Shown here in pieces: positions 11,501 to 24,200 of a DNA stretch of 64,000 nucleotides. The notes under the pieces are model-generated. The model was given only the letters and a program-made list of their open reading frames with translations, was not told the DNA's origin and did not search any database. The stretch comes from Membranipora membranacea (lineage: Eukaryota; Bryozoa; Gymnolaemata; Cheilostomatida; Membraniporidae). The translations under genes were made by a program, and so were the position numbers. Location: the NCBI GenBank assembly GCA_914767715.1, contig OU612073.1:9732001-9796000 (forward strand). The letters are read 5' to 3'. How positions within the stretch are numbered: position 1 is the stretch's first letter; every line of letters starts with the position of its first letter.

Positions 11501-14500
11501 GCGTCATTTGTCATGACACATTGGTCTGTGAATATAATGTATATATATATATATATATATGAATGAATATATGGTATAAAGCAGGGGTGCCCAACCTATG
11601 GCTCATGAGCCACCTCGGCTCATTTTGGCTTTTTGGGTGGCTCATTTTAATATTTGCAAATTTCACGCGCTTTTTGGCGCGAATTTCATGCATTCAATTC
11701 ATGCATGTACAATGTACATTAAATGTATGTATAGTGTATACAAGTTCATTGTACTGGGTGCCTGCATTGTACATATGTGTGTAGAGTTGTCTTCTTGCAG
11801 ACTTGCCAGCCTAAATTTTCCAAAATGCTTATAAAAATTTGCAAAATGCTTAAACTGCTTACAAAACTCCAGGGCGCCTCATATGACCAAACATTGCCTC
11901 AACGTTTTTTTCGCGCTGCGCGCATAATCTCACACAATGACTTGACTATGCATTGGTATTTTTGCCAGCGCTTATACATGAATGAATATGATACATATAT
12001 ATCACTGACTGTTTCCATGTTGTCTACACGTGACACAACGTGGTCAGCTCATTTGGTTTGATTGATTTTTTAAATGGCTCATGTGAGAGAAAAGGTTGGG
12101 CACCCCTGGTATAAAGGTTCTAACTGTACCACTATCCGCAGTAGTATCTTTATTTGTTTCCTTCATGATTTTTTGCTAGTTATCTGCTCTTCTAAGTGAT
12201 GCATTGTGGGAGTTTTACTAACCACAAATCATACTTCATTTTGCTCGTGTTTTTTTAAGGCTATGGTCTGGTGCATGAGAAGAATGGTCGGTGGAAGGAT
12301 CTGAGAAAACACGCCTGCTCTGTCTTCAAAGAACGTGGTGTGGGTAAGTTATCAATCATACTCATGATTCATCAAACTACACAGATAGATGGTTACCTCA
12401 AATGCAGGTTTATTATGTCAAAGTGCCATGATGCCCATTGGCAAGTATCTACACCTGGCGACAAATGTTACTCAAAACAAACTTTCCAAGAATTCTTAAA
12501 GTAACTCATCTCAAATTGGGGTTTTGAAGCGATTGGCTGTCCAACATCCCATCTCAATTGAAGGATCCTGGATCACTGGATCTCTCAAACCAAAATGTAA
12601 GATTGCAACAAAAAAGTTTACCCAGAGAAATGTCAACGTGAGGCCCGAAAGCAAAAGCGAAAAGAAAATTTTACCCGGACATTATTAGCAGCAGAAAATT
12701 CTAGAGCAAGAACATTTGTTCTCAGAATTTAGATTTTGGAGACAGTGCCAACTATTTCTCCAATGTTGTAATCCATCCTTATTAGGGAGCGGGTCACTTT
12801 GGATGGTAGCCAACAGTTGCTAGTTTAATCCAGATAAGTTGACCACTGTTATGTAACCTTATGTTTGCCTCTGCAACATGGCACCTGATAAACGTGGCAT
12901 AACTCTACTCCATGTGTCCTCGATTCATCTGGTCAATCATTGAGAGAAATCTTACCCTTGAAATTTGTAACTGGCATTGCGTAATAGATTAGATATCGTG
13001 AGATCCACGGTGTGATTGACCGATTACTGATGATTGAATTCTACAAATTACATCACATCGATGGCCGGTCACTTCTTGATATCATTTGACTCGGATCAGA
13101 AAGGGTTGAACACCCTGCGAGGTTACACAATTATTGGCAACAGTTGTAACTGAAATCATGAATGAAACCTGGTTTTTCTCTAGGCGGCTCAGGATATGTC
13201 TTATCACATGCTAACTGGATAATTCCCTGCAAAGTGTCTATGTCTATTTGTCTATGACTTGGTTCTCAGGACTTAATCTCATTTCATTCCTTCAAATATA
13301 AATCAATGCCTCTTTAGTCTTTACAAATACCAATATGTGTAATTTTTGGGATTTCAGATACAATTATTCCAGAGCTGTTGATCTCATAATGTTTGTGATT
13401 TCATTCAAAGACGTTTTTCCTTTATTAACAATAAAGTACAATTATAGACGTGAAACTATCCTTTATATTTTTTAAACTTTAAAAAGTCTTATCTCTTGAC
13501 AATCTTTTAAAAATAATTTTTCTTTTTTTTTACAGGAAGTAGAGGAATTGATGAAGTGATCCAAGAAGAGCTGAAATTCTTCCTCCAAGTTCTGAAAGAA
13601 ACAAATGAGAAACCTTTCGATATCAAAGAACAGTTAACTCAAGGAGTGAACAATATCATTACATCTATAGTATTCGGGCAGCGATGTAACTACTCTGACG
13701 AACATCTGGCTAACCTACAAATCACAGAATTCAGGGATATCTTTGAGAAAACTAAATACATGCCTATACTCAGGGTAAGCAATAGACTTACAATAATAAT
13801 TAAAGTAATAAAAAAATTTTTATCAGGTCTGTGGGGTAAGCTTATGAGACATGGATGTATAATACAGTATGGTGCATTAAAAATACATTATAAATACCTT
13901 GAAAGAGGCATTAAAAGTACATCGTATGTACACTTAAGGTGCATTAAAATTGCAAAAATTTTAAATTAAACTCAAAAAAGTTTATTCTTAGTTCATTATA
14001 TGCATTTGTCCGTATAATCGTTTATCAAATGCAAAATCATAAAAATTCATTATGAGACTGAAGTTTTTCTTTCTATTGTTTGAATGGAATTGAAATCATG
14101 TTATGCGTTATGCGATATAGATGGCGTGTATTACCATGTTTCACGATGAAAACTCTCAAAATTAGATGACTGTGATATGCTGCAAATTCTGTTTCTGTTT
14201 CAACTAAATTTTATTCAAAATTGAAGATATATATGAAATAATAGCTTTAATATTTTAGGACTTTGGACAATGGATATAAAAAATGGATTGAAAACCGTCT
14301 TCATTCAATCGGTTTTTCTCTCTACAATGGATCTGTAAGAACATCTTGCCTTCAAAATTGCAGAGGACAGGCTAACACCAAAAGCATGAGCAATATTGTT
14401 GCACTGTTCTAAAAATATAATTAATTTTCAAAACATTTTCAGAAACTTCCAGGTGATATAACCGGCTTTAAAGAAGCAACAAGAAGACACGCGGCTGGTC

Positions 14501-17232
14501 TTAAATTCGCTAAAGATCAAATAGCTGAACATCGGAAGAATATCAACTATTATGAGCCCAAAGACTACATCGAGTCTTACCTTGTGGAGATGGACAGGAG
14601 ATCATGTGATCAAAACACTCAGTTTACAGGTAAGCACGGTCGCAACCAGTCTGTAGGTGGGAGGACCCCCTCCCCCTACACAAACAAAGTTGGTCAAGAT
14701 GGGCTATATAGGTCACAAGCTTCCACAATACTGGTATCCTTTAGGTTGTATTTCGCAGGATAAATTCATACAGAACAAGAATGACGAGACAAAACTGTTG
14801 CAAAATTTAAAAATAGAGATCCATTCCAGCAACAAGCTATTTGTCTCTTTGTGTGGTATGGTGGGTGGTTGAGAAAAAGAAGTAACCCACCGTAACGCCC
14901 TGCAGAGTGCATCGGGTAGAAAGAAAGATTGATATCAATTTTATTAGACTGAACCTAGCATCTTGACGAATCAATCCATGACATATCCTCCTTTGGTTCA
15001 GTAAAATTTTAAGTATCACAACATTTTAGTCAAGGTCAATCTTATACCCGCTTTCGAAATAAAAACAAATTCATGAACAAGGTAGTTTTGTGAAATTCAT
15101 CTTAATTTTTAGCTCAATTATTTGAAGTTTTGGATTTTTGAATTTCGATAATCCGTTTGTTTATCTGCGATGCGTCATTACAGGCAGACACTTGTGGTGG
15201 CATTTAAATAACCAGCCTGTCTTGTGGGTTGGTTCACCTATTGCGAAATGTTGAGAGATTCGAAAATTTAATAAAATAATGAGTATGGTCATTTCTAAAT
15301 ATATAAAATAGATACGATATAACACATAAATAGCAAAAGTTTAAATTAGAAGACAATGCATTATGTCATGGATAAGTAAATTGTAAACATGTTGATCAGG
15401 CAGATGATCAATATAATGGAGTTTCCCATAGGCCTGGGAGTCAGTCCCACCATTTTAATCACTAGCAATTACCAAACATATCCGAATCTATGATTCAGCC
15501 TTTATTTGTGTTTTACTGATTTCTGTTTTAGATTTGAATCTCATAACATCAGTGATGTCACTCTACCTGTCAGGGACTGATACATCAGGCAGCCAGATCT
15601 ACTGGGCTTTTCTATACATGGTTCTATATCCAGAAGTACAAGAGAGAATCTATCAAGAAATCAAACAGAATGTTGGTAAGTGCCATTAGCTTTAGTAGGT
15701 TATCCCTACACAAGAAGTGCCCTAAAAGTCTTTGGTGAGACAGTTGCCATGTCCTTGGTTGATGGGCTAACAAAGCATGGTAGATGGCAATTGATGCATG
15801 AATTGAATGCAGTATATGTATTTCTGGCACTTGTCTGCTAAAATTTATGGCATCAAGCGAACTGCTTGTCCTTGAACCTGCAAAATTATTGAGCTAAGTG
15901 TGACAATCGACTGTGATCAAAGAATGTAAGCTTGAAGATGATGACTCAATCAAATTTGCATTCTTCCACTCAAGGTCAGAAAATTATGGTGGGAAAGTTG
16001 CTAATGTGAATATAATATCATAGACCGGCCATCTTTCGGTCAGTTGTCTACAAAAAGTCATCACGCTAACTATCCTTGATGTTTAATCATTTTTTTATGT
16101 TGTGCAGGTGAGAGACAGATTGAGTTTGCAGACAGACTGAACATGCCATATTCACGATCCACGATGACAGAATTGTTAAGGATAGGAATTGCACTCGGTA
16201 CACTTCTTCATGTCGCATCAGAGGATATCCAAATCAGAGGGCAGACAATCCCAAAAGGTAAAGAAATATTATATTCATTCATTTATTATTTTCTGATCGC
16301 AGTTACCGCGACGAGGTAGTTTGATCTTAGTGTAGTAGTGTGGCTGTATTTAAATGTGGATAACCGAAGTAAATGAGGTATACCTTTGAGATGAGGATAA
16401 TTACATTATCTTCTCTACAACGAATCACCATTTTATGTTTCCATTATTGACAGGTACATCAGTATACGCCAATGTGTGGGGTCCACTGCACGATCCTGAA
16501 GTCTACCCGAAACCAGAAGAATTTAGAGCTGATAGATTCCTGGATGAAGAGGGAAATTTTTGCAGCCCTGACCCAAAATATTTCCCTGTCTTCAGTGCAG
16601 GTATGTTGATGGGAATGAGGGGGTTTGGCCGAAAAACCAAATAGTTTGTTTTTCGGCAACAAATTCTAATCGCAATTGTGGTAATGTAGCCAGTTGCAAT
16701 AATTGATTTTCAGAGAGTGTGAGTTATCTTACTGACGCAAAAGGGAACACAATTCAATTATAAAATACAAGAAGCCAAGCATGATGCTTGTTCTCACTGT
16801 GTAAATTCTTTGCTCTGATTGGCTGGTGGAAGGAGAGAGCCAATACAAGGTCATACGGTACTTTCCTGAAATATAGTGAATGTGAAAACGAATTAGTTTC
16901 ACATTCACATTGACTCAATAGGTACATTCTGCGTCCTTGGATTGACTCTTTCTCCCAATCAAAAGTTAATCAGATCAGAGCCAACACATTTCTAATGCTC
17001 ACCTCACTCCCCACCTTCACCATTCAATAATATAATTATTTTCTCTACTTCAGGTAAAAGGAAATGTCTTGGAGAAGCTCTAGCCCGTCATGAAATATTC
17101 TTAATAATGGTTGGGACCCTACAGAAATTTAAACTTGAGCTCGGTCAGGACAAAGTGCCTTCAGAAAAAGGCAAAAGAATGTTCGTCTGGATTCCAGAAG
17201 AGCGATTTAAAATGAAGTTTATCCCACGATAA
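8509..17232 (+). CDS. Cytochrome P450, CYP2 clan
   Basis: A membrane-bound haem monooxygenase, probably of the endoplasmic reticulum, using electrons from P450 reductase; the substrate is unknown. The coding exons are 8509-8512, 8960-9157, 11238-11393, 12260-12343, 13536-13774, 14443-14629, 15532-15675, 16108-16257, 16454-16600 and 17054-17232, giving 495 residues, a normal length. All junctions keep phase, mostly phase 1. The features in order are an N-terminal hydrophobic anchor, the Pro-rich hinge PPGPLPLPFIG, the C-helix WKDLRK, the I-helix SGTDTSG (about 303-309), the ExxR motif ELLR (359-362), the FRADRF meander, and the haem loop FSAGKRKCLGE with Cys441 as thiolate ligand. The haem loop is split by the last intron. 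The ATG has A at -3 and G at +4, and only ATG-G lies in exon 1. CYP2 clan is firm; the subfamily is not. Confidence 0.95.
10962..11066. repeat. 9-bp tandem repeat in P450 intron 2
   Basis: About eleven units of AATTCCAAT-like sequence. The central copies are perfect and the edge copies diverge (AATTTCAAT, AATATCAAT, AATCTCAAT). A simple minisatellite with no sign of function. Confidence 0.9.
11539..11560. repeat. TA dinucleotide microsatellite
   Basis: An alternating TA run of about eleven units in P450 intron 3. It lies 14 bases upstream of the 8-bp duplication that flanks the hAT-like element at 11582. Confidence 0.85.
11582..12108. mobile_element. hAT-like non-autonomous transposon with 8-bp TSD
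   Basis: A 527-bp element with perfect 15-bp terminal inverted repeats, CAGGGGTGCCCAACC and GGTTGGGCACCCCTG. It is flanked by identical copies of GTATAAAG at 11574-11581 and 12109-12116. Ends starting CAGGG and 8-bp target duplications are the hallmark of the hAT superfamily. Inside I see short open frames but no recognisable transposase core. It lies entirely in the P450 intron between exons 3 and 4 and leaves both splice sites intact. Confidence 0.92.
16876..16907. repeat. Short perfect hairpin in P450 intron 9
   Basis: GTGAATGTGAAA and TTTCACATTCAC form a 12-bp perfect stem around a loop of about 8 bases. It does not overlap a splice site and has no assigned role. Confidence 0.6.
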
Positions 17233-18440
17233 GAAGCCATTTTCTATATGTTTTATTTTCACTTATTGCAATGGTATCACAAATCATTCACAGGGTGTAT
17301 ATAGGTTTGTATGGAATACACTGATGGATTCGTTTTTTCTAGCTGGTAACTATGAAGTGCTGATTAGACCAGCATAATCCTAAACAATCCTAGTAGTCTA
17401 GCCCAGTTGGGCGCTGTACATTTTCTCACTGTTTGGACTAGTTTCCATCCACTCTTTATGGTGTCTCATTGAGAATGAATTAGTCTGAAAAGTTTTTAAA
17501 TTACTATTTAGGGGAGTGCGATGATAACTGAGTTACTTATGGTCCTTCGAGTTTTCAAAACCAACTTATCATTTCAATATATTTTTTATGATAAAAAGAA
17601 AATCAGACTATCAAATAGTCCTATTTTTGTACAACAGACATATTCCAGTAGTAGTATTCCTTCTTCTCCTTCTCAAACCTCTACCTACACGATGCATCTT
17701 CTTTCTAGATGTTAATATTACGTGGTACTACCATCAGGCTTTATAATATCTACTTTCAAACAGTATCAGTTTTATTTGCTTTTATCCAGATTAAGTTATT
17801 ATAAGTTATTACACAATAAAACTCGATGCTGTTAATTTTGTGGGTTCATATTCAGTCCGTGTACGACGAAAGCTAGCAACGTTTGGTCCTAGCCTCGTAG
17901 GCTTTCTGTCAACTGCAACTCTCATGGTTGAAATTAGTGTTGTCATTGTCTTCAACAAAAACACAGAGAAAAGCTTTGCATGCATAGCTGTTGATTAAGA
18001 ATGTAGCAACGATTTTGTGTATGCAAAATTTGAACTTTGGAGATAACCAAATATTCAAAATAGCAATAATATATATGCATTTTCTGAATCTGCAAAGCAT
18101 ATCAAACGGACATAAGTTGGTTGTTTGTCTGAAACTCCCTGCTCAAAAGGATCGAAGCATTTGGGAGTCATCCTTGCATTAATTGTTAATAGACAACTCC
18201 CACTTCCGAAACCGCATCCAGGTATAATTGGACTCCCTTATACAAAACACCCCATGCTACCGATGGGGTATCCTTCTGACTTCAACTACTGCTAAAAGAG
18301 CTGAAAAAATCATAAAGCTCCAACATGTAAATCATCATCCAACTGGTCCCTCAAACCTGAGGTGATGGAGCTGGCATCCTTGTATCTATATCCCCTTATT
18401 ATTCAGGCATCCCTTTATACTGGGCGACATACCAAAAGCT
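17233..18440. other. P450 3' UTR and intergenic DNA
   Basis: The first AATAAA after the P450 stop is at 17815-17820, within ACACAATAAA. It would give a 3' UTR of roughly 600 bases. The rest, up to the tRNA, shows no gene or mobile-element ends that I can recognise. Confidence 0.5.
18434..18437 (-). terminator. Pol III terminator of tRNA-Pro
   Basis: Four T residues on the minus strand lie six bases after the tRNA 3' end, the usual RNA polymerase III stop. Confidence 0.7.
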
Positions 18441-18443
18441 ATT

Positions 18444-18515
18444 GGGCTTGACCGGGATTTGAACCCGGGGCCTCGCGCACCCAAAGCGCGAATCATACCC
18501 CTAGACCACCAAGCC
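18444..18515 (-). tRNA. tRNA-Pro (anticodon TGG)
   Basis: Seventy-two bases fold into a full cloverleaf. The acceptor stem GGCTTGG pairs with TCAAGCC with one G-T pair. The D arm carries the A box TGGTCTAGGGGTATGA. The anticodon stem CGCGC/GCGCG encloses the loop TTTGGGT, and the T arm carries the B box GGTTCAAATCC. The discriminator is C, as in eukaryotic tRNA-Pro. There is no intron and no encoded CCA. It stands alone here and carries none of the flanking repeat sequence that marks the SINEs elsewhere in the window, so a genuine gene is favoured. Confidence 0.95.
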
Positions 18516-19520
18516 ACCATACCTACCTTGCCAGACCCTAGCGTCGCGCCGAGGCGGTGGAAACCAGGTTACCATGGATATCTGGAGATTATCCAGAAAC
18601 CAACGGTTCCATGGTGATATTAATTACCTATTCCTCCCACACAAGGCATATAAAGCAGATAATTTATAGTTTCTGATCTGGACCAAGGTTAATGTTCTAT
18701 GCTCCAATTATTTCTCGTCACGCAGGGTCACTGTATTACTTGAAATGAAAGAAAGAGGTCCTACCTACCTAGACGTTAGTCAAAGCCCTGTAAATTTGAA
18801 ATGTATATTTTGTACAGTATATATGATTTACAAGCAACCTGAAGAAAGGTGGTGCAGGTCTTGTTCCTACCATTTCCATAGATAAGTTTTCAAGACTTGA
18901 TTCATTAGTTCAGTTTGTAAATTTATGCCCCGAGAGGTTCCTATGCACGGGGCATAAATAACAATATTTGTAATCAATCAAACCAGCATAGCGGGACTTG
19001 CTGGAAAGAACTTTTTTTTTTATTTTCTATTCATAGTCCCTCTTCAGGTTGTGTAACTGAACTCATCCAGCTCCTAAGAATAGACTGGATGCCAACAGTA
19101 CAAATCTAAAATTTGAGCCATGCTTTGGGATCGAAATTGAATCAGGATAGAATTGGATGCATCAGTTCGGTGCCTGTACTCAGAAGTTGTCCACTCTCGA
19201 CGGGTGCCTGAACATTTACTAGTTGTGGCTAAGCAGTTGCAGGTAAAGTGGAAGAACTGATTAATTTCATGAAATCTTGCACTGAAAGATGATCCAAACG
19301 GACTATTTCTCATGCTCTGCAGAAAAAGTTGTTTCATTCAAATTTCTGAAACTGGTATTTCTTGTGGTTCTTCCCTCCTTGTGTGCACTTAAATCAGGTA
19401 GTGATATGATTTATCAGTTGGTGTGAGCAGGTTGTTAAACATGGTTACCTGAGTTGCAAGCCAGTGGAGTGGATTACATCAAGGAGTACTTATTGGTTAC
19501 ATAGCATTATTTACATAGGA
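18516..19520. other. Intergenic DNA, no recognised gene
   Basis: Nothing identifiable. ATGCCCCG and CGGGGCAT-type text near 18928-18955 makes a small inverted repeat. No exon chain is seen. Confidence 0.45.
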
Positions 19521-19530
19521 TCAGCTTCAC

Positions 19531-20009
19531 ATGGGCCCCTGGGACTTACATACATACAAGTCTTTACTTTGCCAATGTCCACTATCAACCACCCAGAAAA
19601 CACCAAACAGGGTAAGACACAAAAATTTTGTTTTTACAACCTACCTTGAAATCTCTCACACTAACTCACACCTCCTTCCTCTTTCATTTGCTTCAGGTTT
19701 CAAGGTTCTAGCACAAACAGAGCTGACTTTGTGGACCAGAGAAAAAAGATGCCTCTACAAAATTCACAAAAAACCTGAAAGGCAGAAAGGTAGAGGCATC
19801 TTTTTTCTCTGGCCCATAAAGTCAGCTCTGTTTGTGCTAGAACTTTCAAACCTGAAGCAAATGAAAGAGGAAGGAGGTGTGAGTTAGTGTGAGAGATTTC
19901 AAGGTAGGCTGTAAAAAAAAATTTTTTGTGTCTTATCCTGTTTGGTGTTTTTTGGGTGGTTGATAGTGGACATTGGCAAAGTAAAGACATGTAAGTCCCA
20001 GGGGCCCAT
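19531..20009. mobile_element. Long-inverted-repeat transposon with 10-bp TSD
   Basis: Two arms of about 225 bp (19531-19758 and 19790-20009) are nearly perfect reverse complements around a spacer of about 31 bp. The ends are ATGGGCCCCTGGGACTTACAT and its complement. The element is flanked by identical TCAGCTTCAC at 19521-19530 and 20010-20019. Very long terminal repeats with 9-11 bp duplications are typical of Mutator-like elements, and no transposase is present. Protein-like frames on both strands over the arms are consequences of the palindrome, not genes. High arm identity implies recent insertion, or ongoing arm homogenisation. Confidence 0.9.
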
Positions 20010-20690
20010 TCAGCTTCACTACAATTCGAAAGGAAATTTGCCTGATCAAATGTCCTTGGACTTACATGTGTTGTTAGTGCCATGTCTTTGCACACCTTAC
20101 TAGTTGAAAAAGCAGGTCTAATTTCCAATGCAAACATCATGTTGTGTAGGTTTTGTATAGCTGCTAAACAATAATACATCACTACTAGGCTAATGATTCC
20201 CACTAGGCTTTAGACTAGAAATCCGTTATGTAGGCCTGTGGGCAGTGAGTAGCCGATCTTGTTGGTGCAGCCAATGAATTCCTTCATTGGTGCAGCCCAT
20301 CTTCTTGCGTCCTAATACATGTTTTAAGGTATATAGTCCAATCCAACCATCATACAACTTCACAGGGCAGCTGATGTAATGATTAACTCCTCCGAGTCAG
20401 GTGGGCACTCATGCGGCTCCTACAGCAGCCATAACAAGGACTGTATAGGCCTTGAGACTTGAGCGCTGTAAGATATGCCCCATACATACAGTCACAGCAC
20501 CTGCCACATGTCTTACTACACCTGTTGCCAGCGTCTTGCTTAGGTGCCCAATCGGAACAGAATGAACTTGAGTTATGTCACCCACAGGCCTTATGTAATT
20601 GGTGTGAGTCTAGTGGTTGAGTGCCCAAGAAGGCCTGTGATGACACCATTCTCCCTGATTTCCCTAGACCACATCCCTGCAGACATACCC
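20010..20690. other. Intergenic DNA, no recognised gene
   Basis: No recognisable coding exon or RNA gene between the two members of the GGGCCCCTGGGAC family. Confidence 0.45.
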
Positions 20691-20696
20691 TGCATA

Positions 20697-20800
20697 GTGG
20701 GCCCCTGGGACTTACATACTTGTACTTTGCCAATGTCCAGTAGAGTATGTTTGATACTGGATATTGGCAAAGTAAAGGCATGCAAGTCCTAGGAGCCCAT
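20697..20800. mobile_element. Short relative of the 19531 element
   Basis: About 104 bp with ends GTGGGCCCCTGGGACTTACA and TGCAAGTCCTAGGAGCCCAT, and inner text TACTTTGCCAATGTCCA against TGGATATTGGCAAAGTA. It matches only the outer 40-50 bp of each arm of the longer element, joined at the middle, so it is an internally deleted derivative. I find no target duplication, which suggests an older insertion. Confidence 0.8.
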
Positions 20801-21266
20801 GATACTCTGGTAGCAAGTTAAAGGTACATAGGATCTCGGAATTTGTAATTTTCAATCTCAGTGATGTCACCTTGCTACTAGAAACCTAGCTTGTCTTGAC
20901 AAGCTTTGTTCAATACAGGTGACTGGAAACGTTGAACTGGATACTAGCAAAACAATGTTGTAGAATTTCATGTTCATAGGCTTCCCATCTACTGTTAAGT
21001 GCTCACTGCACATGAGTCAAAATGCTTTGTACCATGGAGAATAGGCCTACAGTTTTCGTCCGACAATTTGTTGATAAATTTTACCAGTTCTTATACTCTC
21101 ATAACAGCTGCAAGTAAAATCCCAACACAGTCCCTATTTTCAATCCAAAAATCACGGTGAATTTGTGAGTTAATTCATTCTGGATAGTTTTTGTGAATTG
21201 TTCTTTCACTATTAAGCAGATCTGAAACATTAATGACTGTTCTATAGGACTGGTCAGGATAGAACA

Positions 21267-24200
21267 ATGAATCGTCCAAAGCCGAAACTCAAGGTATGTT
21301 ATCACATTTCTACTAGATGAAGGTATGAACCAGAAACACATCACCATCCTATCAACTCCACTGCTTTTTCAACGCAGTTTTCTTTTCCTGGAAATGGTCA
21401 AGAAAATTAAATATCAACTGATTCAGACTTCTCCAATGATATAAGGTGTTTTAACACTTGTACTTGCAAAATTGATCACCTGACAAAGCATCTTAAGTCC
21501 ATCTCCACAGATAACCAATAGTTCCAAACTCTGGAAGATGGCCTCACTAGCTCCAATCACAAAGGTTAGACCAAGGGTTAAATAGTAAACATACCTTGTC
21601 GTAGACATTTACTATTAAGGCGTTATCGTACACTACGACCCCTTGGTTGTCTCCTCTACACATAAGCTTATACACATATTGACCTTGACAGTTGAAGAGT
21701 ACAGACTTGGTGAGGGTTTACAGTCAGGAGGATCTGGTAGGAGAGTATAAGTACTATAATCATATCAACAGTGACTCTGACTCGCCTATATATGTGTATG
21801 AGGTGAGCGTTTATATCAATATCAGACTGCAAGGTGATATCAAAGCTGCGCCTTTCGTACACTTCGTGCATGATATTTCGCTGGTATATCTCTATGACCT
21901 TGAAATAAATGGATGGAATTCCATTGCCTTGTCAACTACAGATAGACACATTTTATTGGATTTAAAAAAAAATTATTTCAATTCTGATTGTTAGGCCCTC
22001 TGTGGATTTTGAGGAAAATTATTTTACACTGATAGATTCTAACTTCTACTAAGATATGTCAGATATTCAGTTTTGCCCACATTCTAACCTCTGAATTCAA
22101 CGATTCTAGATACGAATATTGTCACCCTTTTAGTTATCATTGGTGTCAGCAATAATGACCCCGCAAGTAAACTCTGCTTGCGTGAGTGTGTGAACTGACG
22201 TAATGTTGAGAGAACCTGTAAATGTACAGCTAAGTTTCACCTCACTCGGTTGTTTTATTACTTTTATACAGCCAGATCAAGTAGATGAAGAGGGTGACCC
22301 TCAATTATTAGAGAGAGAAGGTACACAACCTATTCTCTACTATCAACAAGCCCCAGACATAGAACTCCTCCAGTACCCAGCTATCGAGTCACCCGCTCCC
22401 GTATATGTGGCAGGTATGTTTGTCGAGAGTCGACACTGTGGCCACGTATCTCACATTACTAAACAAAACGGATCATTTATATTCCAAACCATGATGCTAG
22501 AAAACTGGCCTTGTTCAAAAATGCAACTTGCAGATAAAAGGAATCGTTGTATGCTACGCTTACAGGTAACCTTCACTATGTCAAGATCCTATGATTGTAT
22601 CTCTTGCAACAATATTTGGCGGCTAATAATTTCCCTGCGTTGCCATTTGAGAAAGTTATTTATATTTAGTTCCAAAGATGAAATGAAAAGGATATTTGTG
22701 TGTTACAAAATTCTCTTTGTTTCAGATGTTCTTTATTGTTGATGTCCCCTATTTGCTTAAATGTTTATCTCAGTTTCACTTGCCACTTGTTTCATAGTCA
22801 AAACTAATTTTCTCAATAGGGGTTTCCTTCTAGAAAAGGTAAGAGCTGTCTGGTGGCCCTGTGCTTGTGAATATCCACGTAATAACAAACTAAGCACACT
22901 TGGCTGTACCGCTAAATGTCGCCTTGTCATAAACAGTTGAAAAACCACCATTTGTCAACTCGATGCTTGATGTCAAATCGCTTCTTTCCATACTTGCATT
23001 GCTATTGCAGCTTTTTACATTTTTACAATTGTAGTTGGTGTATTGATTAGCCAAAGCGGGTTGTGTGAGCCCCAAATATATTCTCATAAACTTGTTTTGT
23101 ACCAAAGTTCCGTGGACTTAGTAAAAATGGTCCATGATTGTGACCAAACAGTAGTCCTATTGTATTTTCGTTGTGCATCCAGTGATTGCAAGAGTCCATT
23201 GTTGTTGTCTTGACCATGGTTGGCACTAACGCTTTAATTGTTGAGTCTTATGTCCGAGCGCTTCTGCCATAACTGACATCAGCATTCTTTTATTTTCCAT
23301 CCTCAACAGCAACTTGCTGAGGTAAATGGTAACACATAGTCAGAATTTCTAGCCATAATCTACCATTCTTCATGAAGCATGGGCTTTTTTCCGGTTTCCG
23401 GTTTTGATGGGGTGACTTAGAGAATGCTAGATTTGCTTTATTTGTGATTTTGGTGTTAGTGGATGGACCATCAGGTTGTTATATTTTCAATTTCTTTACA
23501 ATTAATGAACAAATTCATATTTCCTGTCATCCTGCAACCAAATCATTGGACTGAAGCAGAAGAAAAACTGGCCATTTCATTCTTTTTTCAGCAAGTGGAT
23601 CAGAATCTAATGCAGATGAAGAGGGACCTCCACTGGTCCTGTACCAGGGTAGTGAACAGTCCGGCTTATCGTCACATGAGGATGACTCAACAGAAGATGG
23701 CACAGCGATGGTATCAGATTCATGTAGTGTCGATGATTCCTCTAGAGATCAATGTGAACAACACAATGAGCTCTACAGCAGCTCGCAAGCGGAGGACATG
23801 GACAAAGAAGAACAATACAGCGAAATCTCTGAATCTGGTGGGTGTTAGCATCATACAAGTGTCATTGTCGGCACATATTCATTTCACCTTGTTGGTCTCT
23901 TTTGACATGTGATTCGGAGTTACAGTCACCCCGATAGAGAAGACATCAATTATAATTACCGTGAGGTTGTTGTATCTTGTACAGTTTAACATTCCTGGAT
24001 GGATTGCAACCTCACTAATAAAGATCTTTGAGTTGTTGCACCAAGAGTAGATAACCCAATTTACTTTTATTCTTTGCATGAAGTCATCAGGAGAGGAACC
24101 TCATTATTCAAAGGTGCTCTGTTATTATGCGCTGATTCCAATGCATTCCTGAGACATTAGTAAGTTGTGCCGAATACAATCAGCTATTGATCAAAAATCA

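Noticed and set aside
11563-12061. Open frames within the hAT-like element
   Set aside because: No transposase motif, overlapping frames, and the element is short; best seen as relic sequence.
19531-20203. Long open frames on both strands over the 19.5-20.2 kb region
   Set aside because: They mirror each other because the DNA is a near-perfect inverted repeat; the same peptide text appears on both strands. No domain or splice context.
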